64,000 bases of DNA from Anthostomella pinea (GCA_963556695.1 CAUWAG010000006.1:1116001-1180000); one strand, 5' to 3'; counted from the first letter of the stretch, positions 10,036-21,278 are shown. The notes: generated by a model not told the origin, from the letters alone. Program-made: numbers and translations.

Positions 10036-11214
10036 TTAGTAGATACCACGGCGGGCCTTGGTAGGAGGGGGCCCCCCCGGGCCGGTCTGTCCGTCAGAGG
10101 TATCGACACCTCCATCATCATAGTGGTGAGCAGCAGCCTGGACCTGGGCGGTCTGGTTTGCCGACGAATCAATACCAATAGTGATCCAAGCCATCAGGCC
10201 GTCCTCGTAGGCGTCACCGAGCAGCGCGTAGTCCATGAAGATATCGTAGTCCTCGGTGGCCTCGCCAGCCGCGATGTCGTCGTCGGCGTTGGTGGTGAGC
10301 TCCTGCTCGTTAGCGGTGTACGGAGCGGACAGCTCGACGGCCGTGATGAGGCTCTGGTCGAAGAAAAGCTGGCCGATGTGCGTGGCGACGCCGCCTTCGT
10401 AGGTCTGGTTTGTCAGCACGGTGGCCTGCTTGGTGGTCAGGACGTGAATGTGGGGTGCGCGCCCGGTGTAATGGCCGGGGAAGATGCTGTCGAACGAGGC
10501 GCCGCCCTCCGTGTCGGAGATCTGGGCGCCGCGGAGGAAGGTCGAGTCCAGACCGCCCTGGCCCATACTGGAGACAACCGAGTAGACTCCGGTCGCGTTG
10601 CAGTGCCAGATGTCGGCGATCATGTCCGAGACGGGGGAGCAGTCGCTGACGTCGACGAACTCGAGCTCGAGGTGCAGGGGAACACCGGCTTGGCCCTCGG
10701 TGATGTCGGCTCGGACCAGCTTGCCTGAACCCAGTACGGCCCGATGGTGGTGTCCTCGACCAGGGCACAGGTGGCGTTGCCGCTGAAGAGGGTGTCCGCA
10801 GGGGTATCGAGGTTGTAGCCCTCGGCCGTCTGGTTGTGCGAGACGGCCATCCATCTCTCGAGAGCGGCCTGATCTCGCTTGGCGTGGATAGCCTCTGTGA
10901 AACGGGTACGTCATGTTAGTAGATCGGGCAATGTCTCCCATGGGAGCAAGCTTACTGTGCTCGATGCCGCGCTTCTGGCGCAGGGACTTAGCAGTCTCGG
11001 CCCGGCGTGCGATGGCGCGCTCCTTGCGAGCAACGAACGAGGGTTTGCTTGCGCAAGCGTTCAAGGCACGTGTCATCTTGTGGTTGGCATGGTGCTGAGC
11101 GGCGACCTCGCGCTTGATCTGTGCCGGGGTGTGCTTCTCACCCGGGTGGGCGATGGCCTGCCCGATGAGGGCAGAGGTGGCCAGGACAGCCGTGATAGAG
11201 CGAACGTTGACCAT
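10036..11214 (-). pseudogene. Secreted intradiol ring-cleavage dioxygenase, one frameshift
   Basis: The protein starts with a signal peptide (MVNVRSITAVLATSALIGQAIA), then a His/Ala-rich leader. A 61-nt intron (10955-10895, GTAAGC..CACAG) is followed by the catalytic domain. The non-haem Fe(III) ligand region is plain: WHCNATGVYS (Tyr) and FPGHYTGRAPHIHVL (Tyr, His, His). This family cleaves catechols between the hydroxyls. The N-terminal catalytic piece ends TTIGPYWV and the next conserved piece is GKLVRADITEGQAGVP, but they lie in different frames. One base is missing at about 10729-10731, so the reading as it stands is broken. The rest, up to the Gly-Pro-rich tail, is sound. Either a recent pseudogene or a one-base sequencing error. 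Confidence 0.75.
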
Positions 11215-13308
11215 CTTGAAGGATTGGCTGACACTGGGCAGTGAAGCGAGAGAAGGCAGAGACCGTGAGACTAGAGAAGGCGAGGCTCAAGAGACGAGGT
11301 GAAGAGCGGTGGTGATCCTCCGAAACCGTGCTCCTCAAGAAGGGGAAATTGTCCCTTATTTATCATGTTGGATTCTTCTCGTCCAGTTGAAATTAGACCT
11401 CCTCCGCTTGTTTCTTCTGGCAAGAGCCTTGCCATACCAACCCAGAAGCCCATGGTTATTGATCCAAGCGATCCAGGCGGGTCGCGCGCCAAGGCAAGGG
11501 TTGCGCGGCCATGATCCATGAGCCATGAGAGTCCGTCAATCATGCTCCCCCGTCTCGCAACGCAGGTGCTCCCGCCAAGCCTCCACCTCCACTACTCGAT
11601 GAAGGGACAGCGGGAGCGTTACGCGGCCCCGGCAGTCGCCCCTGATTCCGCTAATCAAGTCGAGGCTGGGGATGGCGAGGGCAGGGAGAAGGATGTGGAG
11701 GAGCCGCTCAGATCGCGAAACATCCAAGGTGGCCCCCGGGACTGTTGTGAATCAAAATATGCGGATTGGCCAGATGGACCAGATGCTGCATATTATTACT
11801 CGCAGTGCTGATCTCCACCCCGGGGAACATCGTCTATCACCCCTGAACAGGCTCGATCCGTCTCCTCTCCCCCATATCCCGATCTTGGCGTTTGACTTAA
11901 GCAGCTCTGCTGCTGTGCCCCCGGATGACGATCGCCACAGCCCTAGCAACCACTCGATGAAATGCCTCGATCAATGCAAAGACAGTTCGCGGAGCGTTGG
12001 ACGACGCGTCTCCCTGTCGTTCCATGGAGCAAGCATGATCATTATACTCACATGCACATCAGAGTTGCCACGGTGTCTATGATCGAGGCCTAATAATTAC
12101 CAAGTAGCGAGTAACTTGTGTCTCCTGTCTCTCATTTCGTCCCTTTCTTGTATCTTGATTGGCGGCCTCTGATTTCGCCATGAGAGCTTCGGGCCGTCCC
12201 ATCTTCCCGCCTGGAATACAAATGTGGTGTCGCTCTCCAAGGCAAGTCTCATACAGCAACGACCCCTTACTCGCCGTTTCTGTCAAAGAGGATCTGGGAT
12301 GCCATCGGAGTGGGCAGTGAGTGCGTCGGCACGTGAACCACTCCACAAGCCCAACTCTGAAGAACGGCGTTGTTGTCGATCGCTCAGAACCAAGTATGGC
12401 TTTGTCACGACTCGCAGAACGAGGACCGGGTCTGCCCCGTGAACTTCGTAAGACGAATTGCGTGCCAGGGTTACACTCATCCACTACCCCTTGAATGGTC
12501 TTGACCTTTCGTGAAGGGCAGTGAGGAACTTCAATGTGGAGTGCCGTCTTATTCTACACGCATTCCACCATCCAAATGGCGCAACAGCCCGCCCTACTGA
12601 GGCAAGAGAGTGTTCGCAACGTCAAGCGGCCACGATTATCTTTGCCTCTCACGTGGTTGGCTCGGGAACGTGTGGTGGTTGCGCAGTGAAGGCCGAGCTT
12701 GATTCTCCCCTTTCAGAGCGCGTGTGGCTTGGTCTTATGAGCTCCAAGTCAAAAGTAACAAATGTTCATTTCAGAGTGTAGTATTTCCGAAGCTCGACTG
12801 GACGGCCTAATACAGATGCATGCGATGTTCTATGAATCACGGTTGCCATCACACTCACCTCACCGTTTTTGCCGACATGGACTGTTCGTGGCTGATCTCC
12901 CACCTTACAGTGAAAGTATAATCAATTTAAGGTCTGCCGACGTCGTGAGGAAATGTCAGAATACGTGCTCAGTGGCGTATTTAGGCTTGTTGTGAGCAGG
13001 TATTACGTGCCATCCTGTGGGATCACATGTAGCTGTCAGAGGTCCCATTCCCACCCATTTAAGTAGGAAGGTACCCCATTCAGCTGCCCTTATTCCCCTT
13101 CCAATACAGACCATTCCTAAATCTCACAAAACCTTATTCCCAGAATCTTCACCGCCGTTCTCCGACGAGTCACTGGCATCTATATCGGAGCGATCCCCAT
13201 GACAAGTACTCGTCTTTTCTAGGATCTACTCGAACACCGTCACTCCGGTGGTACCTTACTCGCGACGCCTGGGACAATCGACACCTTTGCCAGTACAATC
13301 ATAACAAT
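11215..13308. other. 2.1-kb intergenic region, nothing recognised
   Basis: Upstream of the dioxygenase and of the F-box-type gene. Short open frames exist on both strands but none shows a recognisable domain, biased codon pattern or plausible splice structure. Confidence 0.35.
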
Positions 13309-13337
13309 GGACGAAGCGAAGCAGGAAACGGCCGCAC

Positions 13338-14238
13338 ATGCCTTCGGAGATCATCCTTCGCATTGTGGGCTTCATGGTCGAATCAAACTGGTGGGATCCG
13401 CTACAGCTCACGACGGGGTAAGAAGACTATTGGGCGTCACATAAAGAAGATTGGGAGTTCTGTTCCTACCCCGAGGACTTCGGTCATGCATGGACATATA
13501 CCCGCTTCGAGGCGTGGCCGCTGGTGATGGACCTAGCCTTGACATGCCGGCGCCTGTACCATCCCCCCCCTACTTCTCGTACACCCCCACATCTCGTACA
13601 GCCAAACCCCACCATCACCACCAAAACACCCCATTTTGCACCTACACGTAACTGAGGCTATTCACAATGTATAAATTTAGCAAAATTACTATAAGTAGAA
13701 GAATGATACGGCTTCAAAACGATATACGCGTTAAAGCCGTGGCATAAGGCAATAGAAAGTTATAATAGATTTAGCCCGAGGTCTATGACGACCTTGTTTC
13801 CCACACAAATTGTATGGAGGACTAGATCTTGCGCGACCGTAAATGATTCAAGAAATAAAATACTTAAAAATAAACAGCCTTGAAATATTAAATACTAACT
13901 TAGATAACTATATATGTACGAAGTTTCATATATGTAGACCTTATATATCAAAAGTTATGAAAAAGTGGTCGTTATATATGGTAGTTTTGTATGGGAGTGT
14001 GCGAGATGTGGGGGTGTACGAGATGTGGGTGGGGGATGGGTACCACATTATCACGCCAGAAATATACCGACGAGATACGATCCATAGCCGCGCCTCTGCC
14101 CTCCTCATATCCTCGAGGCAAGGCAACGTGGACCCTGTTCGCTGGTCTCTGGCCAACGGGGCAAATGCTGATCAGGAGGATCACACCATCTACATAGAAC
14201 ACCTGCCGGACGTCGACGATTTCGACGAAATTCAGTAG
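13338..14238 (+). pseudogene. F-box/ankyrin-type gene interrupted by a MITE
   Basis: The frame from ATG 13338 begins MPSEIILRIVGFMVE, resembling an F-box start (Leu/Met-Pro-x-Glu-Ile), meets one TAA within the first 90 bases, and continues to DLALTCRRLY at 13558. There it is cut by the 482-bp element. After the element, the same frame resumes as HIITPEIYRRDTIHSRASA and then LLISSRQGNVDPVRWSLANGANAD, which looks like an ankyrin repeat. Deleting the element and one TA copy joins the halves without a frame change, so the insertion is the direct cause of disruption. The early TAA fits a CAA-to-TAA change. F-box proteins with ankyrin repeats are numerous in fungi and usually of unknown target. Confidence 0.6.
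13559..14040. mobile_element. 482-bp AT-rich MITE with TA target duplication
   Basis: Imperfect terminal inverted repeats of about 55 bp: left CCATCCCCC.. then CTCGTACACCCCCACATCTC; the right end reads the same on the opposite strand. Within each end a short motif (CCCACATCTCGTACA) is repeated. TA flanks both sides (13557-13558 and 14041-14042). The interior is AT-rich (13650-13980) with no transposase. It interrupts the F-box/ankyrin gene. Confidence 0.75.
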
Positions 14239-14240
14239 AC

Positions 14241-14863
14241 ACCCGAGGACCACTCTCAGAGGGTGTCGAGGTGCAAACCCACCATTCTTTGGTATTCGAC
14301 ACTTCTGCTTCGGCGTGGCTGACCGAGCTGAAAGGCGTCTCAGTTCATGCTCTCGAGACCTGGGATTGTCTCTGTAGCTGTACACCCATAGCCACTTCAA
14401 CCCGCCACGACGGACCACGCCCGTATCACAAGGTCCTCGAGCTGATAAGCCTGACCGACAGATTCCAGGCATGTATAGTAAGATCGGATAGATTTCACAC
14501 CCGTCTTGGCACCGCCATCCAGTCAACCTCGAGGCTGACCAGGCTCTTGTGGGCCGTGGCTTTCCAGCCGCAACATGCCAAGATCCAGGACAGGCAGGCT
14601 CGGTGATGGACTCATGCGCAGCCGGCTAACTGACCACTCACGGGTAACGAGGCTGGGGCGCACTGGCGATACTAACTCCAAATGAAGCAGAAGCATTCAG
14701 CTCTAGGGTCTAGGCCCCTGCGCTTGACGCCTCCTTGGGAGCCGCCTGGAGATTAAAAGCCTCTTATACCAGCCCGAGGGACCCTGAAAGAGGACTCCGT
14801 GACCATGCCTCCCATCTGATTTTCTCCCGTTCCCAAACCTCGTGAAGACGTCGGCCATACGCC
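14241..14863. other. Intergenic, possible remainder of the F-box/ankyrin gene
   Basis: An open frame at 14271-14606 could be downstream coding sequence of the interrupted gene, but no repeat or domain is recognisable in it. Nothing else seen. Confidence 0.25.
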
Positions 14864-15561
14864 ATGAAGTCTCTTTTCTGCCTCCTCGCTGCCGCAACCG
14901 GAATAGCCGCAGTAGCGGAGAACCCGAACCGCCTGTACGAGCGAGACGCCGCAAGCACGAATGCCACGCTGAAGTCGATCAACCCGCAAGTGCTGAACCC
15001 CTTCGGCATCAGCGACCGAGCCCTGCAACCCTCCGACGTCCTCGCGCGGCGAAACGACTGCGGTGTCGGCTACGGTAAGCCAGCCAGCCAGCCAGCCCAG
15101 CCCATCACCCCCTATTACCCAATGCACCGGCCCCTACTCCTCCCGCTCCAGCAATAGCAATAGCAATAGCAGTCGACTAACAAACCCACCCGCCCCCGCC
15201 AGACGACTGCGGCATCTACTGCTGCATATCCGGCAGCCAGACCTGCGTCAGCGACAGCTCGGGCGTCGCGCAGGGCTGCTGCGACGCGGGCGAGAGCCTC
15301 TGCGGCACGAGCGGCTGCTTCGACGCCCAGACCGAGGTCTGCTGCAAGGACAACGACGGCTACCATTGTCTGCAGGCGCAAACCTGCTGCGGGACGGCGT
15401 GCTGTGATGCGGGATACACGTGCGCGGATGCGAATGCTGGGACCTGCAAGCTTTCGAAGAAGTCTGGCGGCGAGAAGATGCTGAGGTCGTCGACTGGGCT
15501 GTCGGGTTTGTTTGCTGCTGCTGCTGTCGTCGTTGGCTCGGCTGCTCGGGGGCTGGTGTGA
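14864..15561 (+). CDS. Secreted cysteine-rich protein, probable GPI anchor
   Basis: Two exons (14864-15074 and 15203-15561, intron GTAAGC..GCCAG with CTAAC branch site) encode 189 residues. A signal peptide (MKSLFCLLAAATGIAAVA) is followed by a 55-residue linker. A dense cysteine module then begins NDCGVGYDDCGIYCCISG and runs to about residue 150, with repeated CC and CxxxxC spacings (about 18 Cys). A Lys/Ser-Gly-rich stretch precedes a hydrophobic C-terminal tail (GLFAAAAVVVGSAARGLV), typical of a GPI-anchor signal. No catalytic motif is visible. Likely a wall-attached or effector-like protein; function unknown. The duplicated Cys-spacing units suggest internal repetition. Confidence 0.75.
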
Positions 15562-15864
15562 GGGTGGGTAGGGCGAGGACTGTCACTGTTGCGGAGTGCT
15601 GGTATCAGTCTGTATCGGCCAAGAGTTCAGATGTTATTGGAGAGTAATGAGTATGTCGTCTGTAGCACCTTGCCAATCTAGCAGCTCAAATCCGTAGACA
15701 GCCACCGCACTGAAGCAGCGGTTCACACCATATCTCCTCACCCCCAGGTGAGGGGAAGTGTCGGCTGAAGTCCCAAATGAAGTTCACAGCGTATTGCCCA
15801 GTTCCATGCTCGTAGAGCTACAGGATGTGTGCAAAAAGATACAAAAGCTGAAAAAGGAATTGTG

Positions 15865-15945
15865 CGACAACCACAGGATTCGAACCTGTGCGTCCGAAGA
15901 CATTAGATTTCGAGTCTAACCCATTAACCACTCTGGCAGGTTGCC
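15865..15945 (-). tRNA. tRNA-Ser(CGA)
   Basis: Minus-strand cloverleaf: acceptor GGCAACC pairs with GGTTGTC, the D arm is CCA..TGG around GAGTGGTTAA, the anticodon stem TTAGA/TCTAA encloses loop CTCGAAA (anticodon CGA, reading UCG), there is a long class II variable arm, and the T arm is ACAGG-TTCGAAT-CCTGT. The long variable arm and anticodon both indicate serine. No intron. A short T run lies just downstream (opposite 15851-15856), a Pol III terminator. Confidence 0.92.
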
Positions 15946-16044
15946 CAATCATGCTGTGATTACTAATTGACTTATGAGTAAGAGAAATTATATTGCTTGA
16001 ATGCTGTGGCGATGCAAGCGATGTTTTGCGGACTAGACACGCAA

Positions 16045-16517
16045 TTACGAGTCACCGAAGGCAGTGGCGATGAGCTGGTCCAGGCCTGAAATGGTCGAGT
16101 GTTTGGAAGGGGTGGGGGCTTCACCGACCGGCCCCGTCGAGATCTCCGTCGGGTCGCGCAGGAAAATGGTCGAGTTTCCAAGGAGCGCCGCTTGAAGCTT
16201 TTTCATGACAAACAAGACTGGACCTATGGTTCTAGCGGTCGTAATGACGAGTTGAAGTTCTATTGAGCTCATGGATCGAAAGCTACCGTCGGAGGGGTGT
16301 TAACGTCAGGTCTCCAATCCACAACAACATGGTACCTATCTGCGCATCCTTTTTCATTAAGGAAACAACCAAAAGAGACGCTTTCCTTCCCATAAGGGAT
16401 ACCGAGGATGGCAGGTCGTCCGACCTCCGCTCGTCCGCCCGCAAAGTGGAAAATAATGCCTCCAAGTCCAAGAACAAAAATGAAAACGTACAACACCGGG
16501 GATTCGCTGGTCGTCAC
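16045..16517 (-). pseudogene. Possible dinucleotide-binding reductase relic (ketopantoate-reductase-like)
   Basis: Two adjacent minus-strand frames look protein-like and would join with a one-base shift near 16272. The upstream part has VLGLGGI near its start, resembling a Rossmann glycine loop. The downstream part starts SSIELQLVITTART and includes LLGNSTIFL. The order resembles ketopantoate reductase-type proteins, but the glycine loop is incomplete and no catalytic residues can be named. Treat as a guess; it may be noncoding. Confidence 0.22.
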
Positions 16518-16936
16518 CGACCCAACTACTAATCCGGCGGTATCAGGCTTATTTGAGGCAGAGCGGACGGGATGCCAAGTTCTCCTAATCCTATGGTCGT
16601 ACGTGTCAAATTGTGGTGTTTCGTGGCCTCATATAGGGTGACTCCATGGTTGAGCAACTTGTGCTCAGCCAAGGGGCAGAATAACTATGTCCACCACAAG
16701 TTCACTGTTTCTTTTCAGGAGCAAGTGTCCCTCGGGGGTGGGGAGAAGGTCCAATGCGGATGTCACTAGATTTGGCCATCATGGTATTCTCATGCCATAT
16801 TGTGGCCCCAGATGCAAAGCTATGCGTGGTGACGTGTGGTGGCATGCCATCAGCTGTAGTGGCAAGAGGACATATTGTTAGGTGTGTGAGAGCGATAGCT
16901 TCCATTGTCTCAGCAACTCCGAGCCGCAGAGCAAGC

Positions 16937-18100
16937 TCATGCGCTGGTGCTGCAGTAGTAATTCTCCCACAGATACTCGTAGTCTTCCAGAATGCCACCC
17001 ACGAGACTCGGCATCCGACGGCGCACCCCAGCCACCAGGCCTTTTGTGAAGTTCTCGTAGAAAGCGCCTCTCATCGTCCACCATCCTGCTGCCCAGTATC
17101 TCTTACTCCATTCCTCCTGCTCCAACGCCGTACTGCGGAAGCCGCCATCCCGCAGCTGCCTCGCCGTGTATTCAATGCTTAGACCGATTATCCAGGGCGC
17201 CCAAGACTTCTTGTCCTTGCTCTGTGATAGTGCCACGGCGTATATTAGCGGCGAGAGTATGTGTAGTATCTCGGCGGCCTGGCCAGGGCCCGACAGGGTG
17301 TTGAGGAGCTTGGCTGCAGGTTTGATGTCGTCGGCCGTCAGCACCCGACTCTGCAGGTACGATCCGACGTCGCTGGGGTTTGGCAAACTCGGCAGGCTGG
17401 AGCGCGTCCGCGGCATTGTCCATTCCTTCTCGTGTGCCGCCTTTGCCGACCCATTCATCCCCATCATAAGACTCGTCTCTTCTCCCATCAACTCGTTAAG
17501 CGCATCCTCCTCATTCTGCCCGTCATCGGTCGTTATCGGTTCTCGTTCGGGTAATGCTGGCGTAACCAGGGGTCTCGAGTTGGTGATTCGCATCAGCAGC
17601 AGCCGGCATAGAGCTTTGACTGCCTCTAATACTATGACCACCCGCCACCGGACCTTCTCCCCCCGCCGCTTGGCCGCCATCTCCCATAACAACTCTGTGT
17701 ACTGGACAATCTGCAGTATGAGTGCTATTCTCCGATACAGTCTGCTCTTGGCGGTCCAAAACTTAGTGTAGCGCGCGTGGGCGCCAGGTATCCTCGCAGC
17801 GAGGTTTGGTATTTTGTTGACTGCGCCGCGCAGAACCGCATCATGGTAGAGCGAGAGAAGCTGGACGCCGGAGTGGAGGGTCTCGGAGGCTATTTCGGCG
17901 TCGCGGAAGCGGCCGGGGATGATATAGGTCAGTGATCGCAGAGCGCTCTCGATCTGCGATACCTGGTGGGCGTTCTTGGTGATGAAGTCGCTGTACATGT
18001 GCAGCCATTTCGGAGGCATGCCGAGGACGCTCTGGATCGGGTTTCGCGACGGGCTCGGGAGCGATGCGCTCCGTCGTAAAGGGTCTGAGGGCAGCGACAT
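16937..18100 (-). CDS. PEX16: Peroxin 16 (peroxisomal membrane biogenesis)
   Basis: A 387-residue single-exon protein matching fungal Pex16: MPPKWLHMYSDFITKN near the N-terminus, QIESALRSLTYIIPGRFRDA (residues ~50-70), a central YRRIALILQIVQYTELLWE, WRVVIVLEAVKALCRLLLMRI, an acidic linker (~195-225), and a C-terminal part with LLNTLSGPGQAAEILHILSP and WWTMRGAFYENFTK. In the family, Pex16 is an integral or peripheral peroxisomal membrane protein needed for membrane protein insertion and, in filamentous fungi such as Yarrowia and Penicillium, for peroxisome number or Woronin-body-related functions. The frame is intact. The hydrophobic middle is consistent with membrane association. Confidence 0.9.
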   Translation of the reverse strand: MSLPSDPLRRSASLPSPSRNPIQSVLGMPPKWLHMYSDFITKNAHQVSQIESALRSLTYIIPGRFRDAEIASETLHSGVQLLSLYHDAVLRGAVNKIPNLAARIPGAHARYTKFWTAKSRLYRRIALILQIVQYTELLWEMAAKRRGEKVRWRVVIVLEAVKALCRLLLMRITNSRPLVTPALPEREPITTDDGQNEEDALNELMGEETSLMMGMNGSAKAAHEKEWTMPRTRSSLPSLPNPSDVGSYLQSRVLTADDIKPAAKLLNTLSGPGQAAEILHILSPLIYAVALSQSKDKKSWAPWIIGLSIEYTARQLRDGGFRSTALEQEEWSKRYWAAGWWTMRGAFYENFTKGLVAGVRRRMPSLVGGILEDYEYLWENYYCSTSA

Positions 18101-18671
18101 GATGTCAGGGTATCAAATAGTATTAATAGGAATTAGACCGAGCAGAAACACATTTCAGAGATCAGAGAAGAATGAGCGTGATCCATAAGGAACTGGCTTG
18201 GTCGAGCGGGATGTTCTTGGTTGGAGGGACACGGTGAGCACTGAGCTGTAATGATTCGCGTCATTCGCAGATAATCAGCGGCTGGCGATTCGGGCGGGAT
18301 GACTGCAGGTGCCTCGGTTCAACGGCCGAACGCTCGGGCCACAGCGTTTGTAGCGTTGCTTTAGATGCATGTCTGGTTTATAATGATTCAGAGACTTGCG
18401 CACACTGAACACAGTTGTTCGACAAGCAGGTCACAGGTGAAGATGGCGAAGGGAACTACAATCGAGGCATGTCTTGCAAAATGCACGAGCCATCTGTCAT
18501 TTGCTAGTTCTGTTTGCGAGTGACTCACACATGAGTCTCGATGGTTGAGTTGTCATTCACGAACACCGACCTCAGACCTGCACCCTTTAAGACAGATGCT
18601 GATGGAATAGCTAAGACACGAAGGCGAGGTCACGCAGCCGGACGTCTATAAACTTACATAAGAGCCCCCTT
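18101..18671. other. Intergenic between PEX16 and P450 genes
   Basis: Upstream region of PEX16 and 3' flank of the P450. No repeat or conserved box could be supported. Confidence 0.35.
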
Positions 18672-20048
18672 TCAACTTGCTCTAGGCTTGACCTTGACAT
18701 AAAAGTCGACAGGCCGAAGATTGAACCAGCCATCCTGCTCGAGCTCATACCCCGGGTCCGCCATCTCAAAGTCGACCTCCGTGATCAATTTCGCCAGCAC
18801 CGTCATGTTGAACTGCCAGGCCCAGTGCTTCCCGATGCACTCCCTCTTCCCGTTGCCAAACCACTTCTTCACACCCGCCGGCAGCCCATCAAACGCCCCG
18901 CCCATCATGCGCTCGGGCTTGAAGGCAAGCGGCTCCTCGAACACGGTCGGGTCGCGGTTCACCCCCGCGAGGACGACGATCACGGCCTGGTTGTGCGCTA
19001 TCTGATACCTGCCCCCGCCCAAGAGCACGGGACTCTTGTCGTCGTCCTTGGGTATCGGCTCGATGTTGAAGCCCGGCGCCGCGAACGACAGCCGTAGCGA
19101 CTCGCGCACGATGCCCTCGACGTACTTGAGGTCCGCCAGGTGCGCGTACGTCAGCTCCTCCGAGCCGACCACGGCGTCGAGTTCCTCGCGCGCCTTGACG
19201 ATCACGTGCGGGTTCTTGAGAAGGAAATGGATGCTTGTCGCGAGCAGGGCCGGCGCGGTGCTGCTGCCGATGGGCATGCTGACGATCTCGTCGATGACCT
19301 GCGAGTCGGTCAGGGCGGTGCCGGTCTCGGGGTCCTGTGCGCTCATGAGCGCCGCGAGTACGTCTCTTCGTTCCGTGGGGTTCGCCTTGCGGTGCTGCAC
19401 CAGCTCTGACGCGTACGCCCTCATTGTCTTGGTCGCAGCCTTGAACTTGCCCCCGTACCACAGCCAGTTCAGGAGAGCGGGCCTCGTCGGGCGCTTCATG
19501 GCTTCCGAGGTCGAGTCCTCCATGCCCTTGATCATGGGGTGCTCGGGGGCGTCGAGGCAATTGAGCTTCTTGCCGTAGAGCGTCAGGGTCGTTGCTTCGA
19601 GGTTGAGTTTGTTCAGCTCCCCAATTGCCGAGATCGTGTTGTTGGTGCCAAGGGTCTTCCATTTCGCAATCAGCTCGTTGGTCGCATCCCGCATCTCACT
19701 GAAGCGCTCCGATACGGATCGAGGCGTCAGCTCGGGCGCGATGATCCGATGTGCGATACCCCAGCTGGCTTCACGTTCGTAGGCTGTGAACAGAGCGTCG
19801 TGTACGGCGTATCGGATCTCGACTATCGGTCCGCCGACGAACTTGCGGAAGCGCTTCTCGTCGCTGAGCTCCTCGGCGAGTGCTGCGCCGGCAACGAAGA
19901 CCAGTGTCTGGCCCAGCACTTTGATTTGGAAGATCTCCCCGTACTTCTCCGACAGCTTCTTCAGCGACGCCCACGTGTTGTTCGGGTCTATATCGAAGAT
20001 ATTGCCGAGAAGGGGTACGCCTGGAGGTTGTGGGATCGGGGTCGACAT
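18672..20048 (-). CDS. Stand-alone CYP505-like cytochrome P450 with altered I-helix
   Basis: The sequence from MSTPIPQPPGVPLLGNIFDI onwards is about 458 residues and resembles the haem half of the self-sufficient CYP505/P450foxy family. It has no N-terminal membrane anchor and no following reductase domain. Helix K reads ESLR, the haem-binding loop is FGNGKRECIGKHWAWQF (FxxGxRxCxG with Cys ligand), and the PERF-like motif is KPERMM. The oxygen-activating I-helix, normally Ala-Gly-x-Glu/Asp-Thr-Thr, reads MPIGSSTAPALLAT here, without the acidic residue. This start is preferred over the Met 15 codons upstream because family members begin at the Pro-rich leader. Cytosolic, presumably needing a partner reductase, or using a non-monooxygenase chemistry. 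No frame break. Confidence 0.8.
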   Translation of the reverse strand: MSTPIPQPPGVPLLGNIFDIDPNNTWASLKKLSEKYGEIFQIKVLGQTLVFVAGAALAEELSDEKRFRKFVGGPIVEIRYAVHDALFTAYEREASWGIAHRIIAPELTPRSVSERFSEMRDATNELIAKWKTLGTNNTISAIGELNKLNLEATTLTLYGKKLNCLDAPEHPMIKGMEDSTSEAMKRPTRPALLNWLWYGGKFKAATKTMRAYASELVQHRKANPTERRDVLAALMSAQDPETGTALTDSQVIDEIVSMPIGSSTAPALLATSIHFLLKNPHVIVKAREELDAVVGSEELTYAHLADLKYVEGIVRESLRLSFAAPGFNIEPIPKDDDKSPVLLGGGRYQIAHNQAVIVVLAGVNRDPTVFEEPLAFKPERMMGGAFDGLPAGVKKWFGNGKRECIGKHWAWQFNMTVLAKLITEVDFEMADPGYELEQDGWFNLRPVDFYVKVKPRAS

Positions 20049-21278
20049 GCTGCTTGATGCTATTGCACGAGCTTGAGAGTCACGTTCTCCCAATCAGCTG
20101 GGCTTGCGGATTCAGCGGTTATAAGGTCGCTAGAGAAGCACCGGTCACAGTTGGCGATACACGAGAATTGCGCCATTCACGTCACAAGCATCGGGCAGCT
20201 TGCTTCCTCATGTCTCACAGCACGGGTGACCTACATGCATACACCAATAGGAACGATCCGGTATGTCACAGTCGAGTTAGATCAAGGAGGGCCTTCCCTA
20301 TTGCGTCTATATAATTATTCGTCTTCATATCGTACCGAGATGTGCCTACACGATCTTCCCTCGACCTTCATCAGGTTGGTATAGATCCGTACAAGCGTAC
20401 ACGAGACCAGAGTCTGTCCGGGCTTCTGGGTTTGGACGACTTTGAAGGGAAATGATCTCCCAAGACCCATTTGCAATAGATGGTGAGACAGCAGATGCGC
20501 CTAGCCGCTCTGAAGAACGCCAGCCAGTCACCTTTGTGTAGCTCACTGCGGGAGTTGGTGTCCATAGCAAAGAAGCAGCTGGGCTGCACATGGTATCTAG
20601 TTTTGATGAAGAATATCGAGACTCACTAGCACGATTGACAACGATGAATGGTGATACCGTTTTGAACACATTTGAATTATATTTATGTCAGTCTCTTGCT
20701 CAAGTTCCCTCGAGCCTAGTATGGTGGATTGATGCGAACTTCAGGCAGCAGGCAGTAGGCAACCCACATTGTCAGCCAACGCCACTGAAGGTGGGGTGTA
20801 AAGGAGCAGACAACTCTCAGTACTACATCATCACGGACACCCTGAATCAAGCCATCTCGTTGCCTGGTGTAGTGTCCCGTCGCCAAGTGTACCTACGATC
20901 CGCGAGGAATCCGGGAGGAACCCGCAACGGTGGCTTTTCCTGGCAACGGCAGCGACGATTGAACCCGCAGCCGTCAGCATATTATGGGCACCATGGAGTG
21001 ATTCATTTTTCAAAAACATCGAGATGTCCCAAAGGCGATTTTCCGCACGTCACTGGCATCAGCAACCCAGAACCGGGAATGACTATAAATTTCCCGGGTT
21101 GGAAACAGCAATTCAATGCATGGAGAAATCTCACTGCACAACGCAAAACTTTTCAAGCTCTCTCATCCTGTCCTCTTGCTTGACTTAACCTACTGTCACA
21201 TCACCCGGACCCCTCGAAGCTCAACCGCGGCTTTCTCTTTTTCACGTCGACGCTCAAAACAAGGCCTAGCCTAATAAG
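20049..21278. other. 1.2-kb intergenic region
   Basis: Contains an open frame at 20590-21183 on the plus strand that shows no domain, signal or splice context. Nothing else recognised. Confidence 0.3.

Noticed and set aside
20590..21183. 197-codon open frame on the plus strand
   Set aside because: No domain, no signal, no splice context and composition like the surrounding noncoding DNA.
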